A stretch of 64,000 nucleotides of DNA. Source: Eunapius fragilis (Eukaryota; Porifera; Demospongiae; Spongillida; Spongillidae). Location of the stretch: assembly GCA_963681505.1 (NCBI GenBank), contig OY811985.1:1784713-1848712 (forward strand), in the 5' to 3' direction. A model generated the notes under the pieces. The model saw nothing but the letters and a program-made list of their open reading frames with translations. It was not told the DNA's origin and searched no databases. The position numbers were made by a program, and so were the translations under genes. Shown here in pieces: positions 1 through 64,000 of this stretch (position 1 is the stretch's first letter; every line of letters starts with the position of its first letter).

Positions 1-511
1 ACGCATGAAGCGGTAGTTCGCGTCAGCCCACGCCTCAACCAGGGTTTGTACCAGGATCGCGTGGTTCCTTCCAGAAGCCCCGTTTTCTATCGTTGATGTG
101 ATCCTAGAGTTTGCTGACAAGGGAGCACCTACAGGCACAGTGATGATGTGCGTTGCTGCTGCTTTGGACGACTGTTTGCTAGATGGCCGTGCGCCCTTCT
201 GGTCGCCCGATAAAGCCGGAGGCACATGAAGAGACGGTTCTAGGATGAACTGCAAAGGCATTCAAATACCGTTAGCAATCCTTATAGTCCCTTACTTTCT
301 CTAAGGCTTTGTCCTCTTCTAAGAGAGCCTTGAGGTCACGGGTAACCCGAGGAGAAGGAGTACTCTTCGCAGTTTGACAGCGCTGTGTGTAAGCTTTGAG
401 AAAGTTGCGGCAAGTTCGCACCATGGACTCCCTGTCCAAGGTCTCCTGTGCATTTTCATTTGAGCCTTTCTTGCGCGATACAGCCCCACCCTTCTTTCTC
501 TTAGGGGGCAT
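1..511 (-). CDS. Unrecognised gene, 5' end (two exons, runs off the window)
   Basis: I do not recognise this gene. Exon 1 (511-296) begins with a lysine/arginine-rich start (MPPKRKKGG) and ends with donor GTAAGG. A 46-nt intron (295-250) holds a CTAAC branch-point match and ends TTTGCAG. Exon 2 (249 to beyond position 1) stays open in phase 0 to the window edge. The visible part encodes about 155 residues: a basic N-terminus, a helical stretch (LKALLEEDKALEK), a low-complexity Ser/Ala linker and a segment ending VEAWADANYRFMR. If the intron is ignored, the frame stops at 272, so the splice decides the reading. The gene is divergent from VPS13B, with 159 bp between start codons, so they probably share a promoter. 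The final segment faintly resembles the run-in to a leucine-rich-repeat domain, but I cannot support that from what is visible. Confidence 0.6.
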
Positions 512-670
512 TCATGAATTATTGATGTATTTACAGTGCACCGCAAAGCGCGTGTACATCGCGTCGCGTAGTAAACACAAGTAACCAACTTAAAAATTTT
601 TTTAACGGGCTCCAATTAGATTATTTAATTGCTTAATACATGTGTTAATAGGCAGCCCAGTTCTTCCATC
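512..670. promoter_or_regulatory. Shared divergent 5' region of the unknown gene and VPS13B
   Basis: Only 159 bp separate the two start codons, so both transcription starts and both 5' UTRs must lie here or overlap the coding exons. The half nearest the unknown gene is GC-richer with CpG (GCGCGTG, GTCGCG). The VPS13B half is A/T-rich. No canonical TATA box is convincing. An in-frame upstream ATG lies at 629, but VPS13B homology starts at the ATG at 671. Confidence 0.55.
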
Positions 671-34716
<34,046 letters not shown>

Positions 34717-34847
34717 TGGTGCTCAGAGCCCACACAGACATTGTACATACCGGTTCAGTTCATAATATTCAATTTTTAAATTCATTTGCACTATTTGATT
34801 GATGATCTTCAAAGTGGGGACATTGTCAGTGTATGGTCTGTGGCTGG
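34717..34847. other. 131-bp tail-to-tail gap between VPS13B and GPALPP1
   Basis: The two stop codons are 131 bp apart on opposite strands, so the 3' UTRs must be very short or overlap. No AATAAA is seen on either strand. ATAATATTCAATTTTT is the most A/T-rich stretch. Confidence 0.6.
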
Positions 34848-36207
34848 TTACAAGAACGTCTGTTTACTGGGTGTGAATTTGCTTGCCAGTAGACTACCAC
34901 TGTCCTTCAGAAGTGCTTGTTTCTTGGCTGCGGTTACAGTTCTCGATATTTCAAGGTCTGTATCTCGGTTGAATGGTTTTCTTTCCTCCTTGCATACAAC
35001 TTCCGCCTGTATAGATAGGAACATGCATGCCCTGAGGGCAGCTATGCAGTGGTGGGGGGAGGTGACATACTGCTCTCTTCTTCTTGTGAATTTCAACAAG
35101 GCTTTCTGAGCGATGCTCCTTCTAGAAACGTGTAAATATTAAAAGAAAGATGACACTGAAACCATAGTGTGTGTGTGTATTATATACTATCAGTAGGTGA
35201 TGATGATGCATTAATAGTATGCCTGAGACAAAGCATGCACCAATTCACACCAAGGTTTCCACCCAACCCTCCCTCCCCTCCCCCCCTCCATACCAACTAG
35301 CAGCACTTTTACCATTCCAATACATACAGTCTAGACGTTATGAGTGAGTGCATGCAGTGATACACTCCCCCACACCATTTGTGCAGGCATGTGGTCAAGA
35401 CAGCCAACAAAAAAAAAAAAGCAGTTACCACAGCTAACTGCAGTTTGACAAATGATACTTATGGGTCCAATAACAAGCCCTTGAGGTAGAAATGCATCAC
35501 CTCAAGAGCCTTAGGGCAAAGTTTAGTGTTGCATACCAAGGTAACAAGTAAGGGAACCTTTGTAATCAACGGTAACAACTGCTCCTCCCCATAACACACA
35601 GCAAGCTACGTACAGCTAAGAAAGGTGTTAGAATAGGGAACATACAGTGGGAACATACAGTGGGAACACATAGTGGGAACATACAGTGGGAACACATAGT
35701 GGGAACATACAGTGGGAACACATAGTGGGAACACATAGTGGGAACATACAGTGGGAACACATAGTGGGAACATACAGTGGGAACACATAGTGGGAACATA
35801 CAGTGGGAACACATAGTGGGAACATACAGTGGGAACACATAGTGGGAACATACAGTGGGAACACATAGTGGGAACATACAGTGGGAACACATAGTGGGAT
35901 TTTTACATTATATTCTTCAATACGTCGCCTCATTTCCTTGTTCCTTGCTGCCTCCACTGCATCATCTTCGACTTCTTTTTTCTTCTTCTCTTTCTGTGGC
36001 TGCTACTCAGAAGGGAAAGACAGGGAGGGGAGGACATGGGGAGAGATGGAATATTGTAGGAGGCAGCAACTCCACAAAATCTTTGCCATGCATACATATA
36101 GCTGTGGATACCTCCCCTCAAGGAATGCAATATAAACCTGGAAATTAATTATTTGTGGGCATAGATTAAGTGTTTGAATGTGTATGCATGCTAATGTCTG
36201 TGTGTGT

Positions 36208-36247
<40 letters not shown>

Positions 36248-37286
36248 GTGTGTGTCTGTGTGTGTGATATGGCATACCTGGGCTTTCCTTTCTCTATCGG
36301 CTGGTGTGTCAGTCCAAACTGACTGGTCCCCAGGCTCAAAGGCAGCTTCTCTGAATTTCCTAGGCCCCAGACCTTTCCAATCATTTTTGAAGGTGAGCAG
36401 TGATAGAATACTGAAACATACCAAACGTTTTCTTATTAGCAGGCAGTTCAAGCATCCATGATTCCCTTTCAGGTTTTCCCTCTTCCCTGTCCTTTCCGGG
36501 GGAAAACCCGAGAAATTGCAGTAACAAGTTATAACATGCATTCAGTGGCCAATGATATAAGAATTTGTACCAGAACACAGTATGGGTGTACCAAAACACG
36601 CACACCCACCCTTTTCCTAGGGATCAAGCACCACGACTTACAGGATCAACAAAACAACAAATCTGTGTACTCAATCTATGTAATTAATTACATGGTCTGT
36701 ACGTCTGTTGGAATGGGTTAAATGTTCATGCTAATTGCCAGACACCTTGCAGGACAGACTCTGAATACCTTCCCAGATAACTTCTCCTTCATTGTCTGCG
36801 AATGTTTTTCTATTTCATGCCTTCTCCTCCTCCTTTCTGCTTGCTCCTAACAGTGGTTAGCACCTGCACATGCCAACACGTGTGTGCTATTGGGCGGGTA
36901 CCTACACTTTCCTCTTCTCCTGCCGGCATAGGGCCAACCAACTCGTCATCTGGATTGAAAAGGAAGCAATTTTGTGGTGTCTTTTTGGTCCCCTCTTACG
37001 AAATACCTTCACTGCCGGGCTCAGATGACGAACTCGGCGCGTTGGGAGTACTGCTTTGTGAGATGTACACTGGTAGAGTAGGCCCGTATATTGCCACTGG
37101 AAGTGCGGGGCCAAAAGTCTCTCTTTGATTAACACTTGGGGTAGACTCTTCCGGACAGGGGGAGGAGCGTGGTTGGCTACCTTCCACTAAAGGAGGCGCT
37201 TCTTTCGCACTTTCTTCCTGCTTAACTGGCCCTTCTTCCTTGGTGCTCACACTTGGAGGCAGCACAGGTCCAATAAAACCTGCCAT
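34848..37286 (-). CDS. GPALPP1: GPALPP1, GPALPP-motif / DUF3752 protein, complete, 8 exons
   Basis: This is a poorly characterised protein, predicted nuclear, named for its GPALPP motifs. Exons on the minus strand: 37286-37007, 36949-36906, 36846-36769, 36491-36422, 36372-36278, 36002-35907, 35121-35071, 35006-34848. All phases agree and the product is about 290 residues (human about 340). Motifs in order: GFIGPVLPP at the N-terminus, FGPALPV, IYGPTLPV, LVGPMPAGEEE (the human IIGPMPA site), then the DUF3752 core ERESWMLELP, FGLGPRKFRE and SVWTDTPADRERKAQ. HRSESLVEIHKKK and KPFNRDTDLE follow near the C-terminus. I start it at the ATG at 37286 because the family begins just before the first GP(A/V)LPP. 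An upstream in-frame ATG at 37358 overlaps the TRUB1 start. The stop lies 131 bp from the VPS13B stop on the other strand. Confidence 0.92.
35122..35906. other. GPALPP1 intron 6
   Basis: The largest intron of this gene (785 bp). It has unique sequence at 35122-35636 with an A run at 35409, then the 26-bp minisatellite against the exon 6 donor. Confidence 0.55.
35637..35900. repeat. 13/26-bp minisatellite in GPALPP1 intron 6, about 10 double units
   Basis: Two 13-bp half-units, GGGAACATACAGT and GGGAACACATAGT, alternate almost regularly, making a 26-bp higher unit. The array abuts exon 6 of GPALPP1 at its donor. Open frames on minus (PTMCSHCMFPLCV) are artefacts. Confidence 0.88.
36209..36262. 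repeat. (TG)n microsatellite in GPALPP1 intron 5
   Basis: TG dinucleotide repeats lie just beyond the exon 5 donor (minus strand). Confidence 0.82.
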
Positions 37287-37356
37287 TGCCTTGGCGTATA
37301 TATACGGCCGCGCCTTTTCTAATTGCGAGCACATACTATTTAATTTCGAACTGTCC
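37287..37356. promoter_or_regulatory. 70-bp bidirectional promoter/5' region between GPALPP1 and TRUB1
   Basis: GPALPP1 (-, ATG 37286) and TRUB1 (+, ATG 37357) are head-to-head with 70 bp between start codons. The interval contains GGCGTATATATACGGCCGCG around 37292-37311, an inverted TATATA-type core flanked by CG-rich sequence, which is the only promoter-like signal in the gap. If transcription starts lie inside it, both 5' UTRs are only tens of bases. Alternatively one transcript starts inside the other gene. Confidence 0.55.
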
Positions 37357-38152
37357 ATGATTAGAGGTGTGTTCTCTGTTTACAAGCCAAGGGGCCTTAC
37401 GTCTGCTGATGTCACCAATAGGATAAAAAAGATCCTGATAGATGGGGTGGCAATGGGGGATCGTCGGAAAGCTCCCAAAGTCGGACATGGAGGTACACTT
37501 GATAGGAGTGCAGAAGGTGTCTTGGTGATTGGTATAGGAGAAGACTGCAAGAGGCTGGTGAGGTTTCTAGTGGGAAGTAAATGGTATGAGGTCACCGGGG
37601 AATTTGGAAAGGCGACTGATACTTACGACAGTGAAGGTGTGGTAACATCCTCAAAACCTTTCAATCACATCGTACCACACAACTTGCAAGCAATACTCAG
37701 GTCTTTCGAAGGGCAAATCTTGCAAACTCCGCCTAGGTATTCTGCATTGAAAAAAAATGGCAGGCGGCTGTCGGATCTTGCCAGACAGGGAACATTAGTA
37801 GATGTGGAACCAAGACCAGTGGTTATTCATTCCATCGCTCTCCAAAGTCTGGTCCTCCCGCACTTCACACTTAGGGTGCATTGTTCATCTGGGACATACA
37901 TTAGGAGTCTGGTGCATGACATTGGTATGAAAGCAGGAAGTGTTGCTCATGTGAGGGAGCTGTGCAGGACAAGACAAGGTTTGCGTGTTCACTCTTTGTA
38001 TGGTGCTATCGACAGTCATTAAGTTCAATTATTGCATGTCCACTTCAGGACAATTTGTGGTGTCTGATGCACTGAAGGAAGGCGATTGGACACTCCAAAA
38101 TATCATGAGAGTCATTGAGATGTTCACTCCAAACCTTCTTGGGTGTGATTGA
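37357..38152 (+). CDS. TRUB1: TRUB1-type tRNA/mRNA pseudouridine synthase (TruB family), 2 exons
   Basis: TruB enzymes isomerise uridine 55 of the tRNA T-loop to pseudouridine; animal TRUB1 also modifies mRNAs with a T-loop-like motif. Exon 1 is 37357-37978 and exon 2 is 38049-38152, with a 70-nt intron and phase-1 junction. The product is 241 residues. Visible motifs: VYKPRGLTSADV near the N-terminus, GHGGTLD with the catalytic aspartate at residue 49, GVLVIGIG, GKATDTYDSEG, PPRYSALKKNGRRL (tyrosine and substrate-binding loop) and SGTYIRSLVHDIG. Reading through without splicing gives a stop at 38022. The spliced end, CRTRQGQFVVSDALKEGDW, matches the family better (TRTKQGPF then an acidic/Trp tail). 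The protein lacks the longer N- and C-terminal extensions of human TRUB1 (about 349 residues) and is close to core-enzyme length. Confidence 0.92.
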
Positions 38153-38740
38153 GAGGAACCATCTGGAACGTCAGTGCATGTGTACGTGTGTGCATGCTCC
38201 AGTCCACTGATCAATTTCATCAAACACCTGACTGAAGGATGCATGTTTAATACGTTTGCGTCTCATGTCACAGCTTCTTGCACTCTGCTTAGCAGGACTT
38301 TAACTGATGACAGTAAAAATACATATTTTGACAAACAAAAAGTGCTCAGAGCTAGGCTGCATGAATATATGTTTCTCCTTGCACCTAGACGTTGGTGATT
38401 TGAAATATTGCATGCAGTTTCTATCTCGAAGTCTATGGAACTGTTCCAAATCAAAGGCTGCATGAAAGTGCGAAGGCTGAGTTTGGTCCTCACCTGAGCT
38501 AATGCTTAGGTATCTGTTTTCCAGGTACCCATTTGTTTTTTAATAACACGTCATATATGTTTAGTAGTACGGTAAGTTCTGTTGTGAATCATTCTGCTCT
38601 GAGTATATTTTGCTGCATATATGTATTTATAATAGTATAAATAATCATAATAATAGATGATACAACAGATGATTACGATTCGGCTCTCAAGTGACGTGGT
38701 TGCAGCTGATGATCTGCGTATTACCCGTACTAGCAGAGCA
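38153..38740. other. Convergent intergenic region between TRUB1 and the VWC-type gene
   Basis: This holds the 3' sides of TRUB1 (+) and the VWC-type gene (-). It is A/T-rich around 38600-38660 with imperfect AATAAT runs that could act in 3' end formation on either strand. I see no other gene, repeat array or RNA. Confidence 0.5.
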
Positions 38741-40135
38741 CTAGCAGAGTGCTGACAGAGGGACGACTTGCAAAATCGCGACAACGGTTTGCGCGCAGTT
38801 GTGAGTACACCCCGAGAGGTTTGCCATGTTATCAGAAGTGTTCAATTGCGTTGCGTATGCTGCAGAAACGAAATACAGATGCCATTATTCGCGCGACAAA
38901 TCACATGCTACTGTAAATCTATTACCTGCGGTACTTTTTCCAACCAGTTGCAGGTCGGACCTTTTGGTTTCATAAAATTGCTGCGTGCTCACATTCGTTA
39001 CGGTGTAACCGTTACTGGTCGTCCACATGTATAGTGAAACTGTAGATGTTATGGTGTTCTCGATGGCAACGGAATCTTCTGTGGAACTGACGTAAATGTT
39101 CTGCGTTAGTGCCGGATTTGGCGCGCAAGTTGCAAGGGTGATGGAAGACGGTGTTGGAGTTGAGTTAAATCCTTCTGCAGAAAACAAATAAGTGCCGCGT
39201 AACAACTGTTCATTTCCCAACCCCCACCACGGGCGGGGAGGAGGTATATCCTTACCCGGTACACAGGCAGGGCAGCAGGAAACGTATTCGTCGATGGGAG
39301 GATGCTGTCGTCCGCATGGGACGGGAGGAGGACATGGGAGCTTCATGCAACGCGAGATGAAGCCTCCACTTGTTGCTGCCTGCATTTAATTTAAAGTTGG
39401 TCACAATCCCCCGGTCGCGAGGTTATTTGTCAAAGAAACGTACCATGCAGCTGCACGTGATGCACCGTATCAGACCGACGCCGGGAACGATAGGGTTGTA
39501 CGTCTCTCCTTCTAGAATGACACGTCCAGAGTTATCCGTAGCAAGGCAGCTGCCTACATGCAAAAGTGGCAAGTTATTGTGCAGCGATGGATGAGTGTTG
39601 TAGCATCTACCTTTCTTCGGCGGAGAGCATTTATCTGTGCTTGACGTTGTGTCGCAAGTAGCCGGAGCACACGTTCGATTGATGCAAGTAACATTACCCT
39701 CCTAAGGAGTGCAAGCCGGTTCGTGATAGACACACACACAAATTAAAAGATAAATAAATACATGCACTGCGTGCGCGTGAAATAACGTTGCACTCATAGA
39801 AATATACATTAATTAGCATTAGCACATGTATATGTTTCAGACAATCCACAATTCAGATGTTACATATACTCGTTTGAGCAAATGGCTCTTTATACAATTA
39901 CAACTAACCTCCTGACACAGGCATTCTTCGCTGCAGACTGTAGTTTCATTAAAGTGAAGCGTATAATTAAATGATTCTCCAGGTTTGTAATAGGTTCCAT
40001 TCCACTGACAACGTTGAACTGGTGCACACACCGCTAAAGGCAAGACATAAATTTATGTACAACGCGTGCTCTCCAATACATCATACCTAAGTGCAGAAAT
40101 GCCAGCAAGAGTACGCTTCCGAAGATCGCAGACAT
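38741..40135 (-). CDS. Secreted cysteine-rich protein with VWC-like modules, 7 exons
   Basis: Exons on the minus strand: 40135-40087, 40033-39909, 39701-39611, 39553-39444, 39379-39256, 39174-38926, 38859-38741. All phases agree; the product is 288 residues. Exon 1 is exactly a signal peptide (MSAIFGSVLLLAFLHL). Exons 2-5 are cysteine-rich. One unit runs from CAPVQRCQWNGTYY to CSEECLCQE and CINRTC. A second runs from the CLATDN/GETYNP segment through IRCITCSCM to CMKLPCPPPVPC and YVSCCPACVPG. The C-x-x-C-x-C ... CC-x-x-C arrangement is typical of von Willebrand factor C domains, which bind BMP-type ligands or matrix (family knowledge). The remaining ~120 residues are Thr/Ser-rich with several N-glycosylation sequons and few cysteines. 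I cannot name an orthologue. Chordin-like or crim-like proteins are possible relatives. Confidence 0.78.
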
Positions 40136-40176
40136 TTTTTACAACACTTGTAGATGCGGCGTAGACTCATTACACA

Positions 40177-40188
40177 CTTATATATACC
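40177..40188 (-). promoter_or_regulatory. TATA box of the VWC-type gene
   Basis: On the minus strand the sequence reads GGTATATATAAG, 42-53 nt upstream of the ATG at 40135. That places a start about 30 nt downstream and leaves a 5' UTR of roughly 15-25 nt. It is the clearest TATA box in the window and belongs to the gene most likely to be regulated by tissue. Confidence 0.6.
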
Positions 40189-40533
40189 AAAATAAAATGC
40201 CAAAGCCGATCACGTGATGTCATCGTTTTTGTATATTTTACATTCCTTGGCTGTGGACGATTTCCTGCTTAATAACTGCAAAAATGATGCGTTCTATTGA
40301 TTACACAATTAATGTTATCCGGTCACGCCACAACTGCATTTTAAATTCACACATGATCAATTGCTGACCCAAAGGGACCCTTTGCACCGTCTAGCTCCAT
40401 TCATAAGATCTGACCGTAACGATGTAGCAACACAAAACGTTACATTTGATAACCTTATGGGTACAATAATATATAATGGAACAAAGGAAATTTAAAACCG
40501 TTCCGCGCAAATCGTCATCATTAACTACTCCTC
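40189..40533. other. Intergenic region: VWC-type gene promoter and PSMD1 3' flank
   Basis: About 400 bp separate the PSMD1 stop codon from the VWC-type start codon, with both genes on the minus strand. It must contain the PSMD1 3' UTR and the upstream promoter of the VWC-type gene. I see no canonical AATAAA on the minus strand and no repeat. Confidence 0.45.

Positions 40534-64000
<23,467 letters not shown>

Noticed and set aside
629-670. VPS13B start at the in-frame ATG 629
   Set aside because: The family N-terminus MLESY begins at 671. The 14 extra residues show no similarity.
37287-37358. GPALPP1 start at the upstream ATG 37358
   Set aside because: The extra 24 residues precede the family's usual start just before the first GP(A/V)LPP motif and would overlap the TRUB1 start codon. 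I chose 37286.
37979-38022. Unspliced TRUB1 end at 38022
   Set aside because: The downstream exon 38049-38152 restores a family-like C-terminus with a proper donor, acceptor and phase. The unspliced tail does not match the family.

Overview
This is eukaryotic nuclear DNA from a compact animal genome. Every coding block is broken by GT-AG introns, many of them only 46-70 nt. The genes are animal or pan-eukaryotic housekeeping genes plus one secreted von Willebrand factor C (VWC) protein. Short introns, head-to-head and tail-to-tail gene packing, very heavy minisatellite load and an animal-type VWC protein fit a marine invertebrate. A sponge is my best guess, but that is an inference and not something the sequence proves.

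Layout. 1-511 (-): 5' end of an unrecognised gene, divergent from VPS13B. 671-34716 (+): a complete VPS13B (COH1) gene in 32 reconstructed exons, about 3,680 codons. 37286-34848 (-): complete GPALPP1 in 8 exons, tail-to-tail with VPS13B (131 bp between stop codons). 37357-38152 (+): TRUB1 pseudouridine synthase in 2 exons, 70 bp from GPALPP1 head-to-head. 40135-38741 (-): a 7-exon secreted cysteine-rich VWC-type protein with a TATA box. 64000-40534 (-): PSMD1/Rpn2 of the 26S proteasome, 28 exons, lacking only about the first ten codons beyond the window edge.

The genes are functionally unrelated: Golgi lipid transfer and membrane traffic, a nuclear protein of unknown role, RNA modification, an extracellular protein and the proteasome. 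There is no operon-like pathway. What is unusual is the non-coding DNA. Most large VPS13B introns carry their own private minisatellite family, with periods of 16, 18, 24, 25, 30, 33, 36, 39 and 46 bp. The two largest arrays span 3.1 kb and 2.2 kb. Three similar short repeats have expanded in frame inside VPS13B exons. PSMD1 introns hold several fold-back or MITE-type elements: a 706-bp double-hairpin element with TTAA ends sharing one TTAA with a second 151-bp element, a 378-bp fold-back and a hAT-like element with a 5-bp target duplication. I found no tRNA, rRNA, CRISPR array, autonomous transposase or defence system. Long open frames across the arrays are repeat artefacts.
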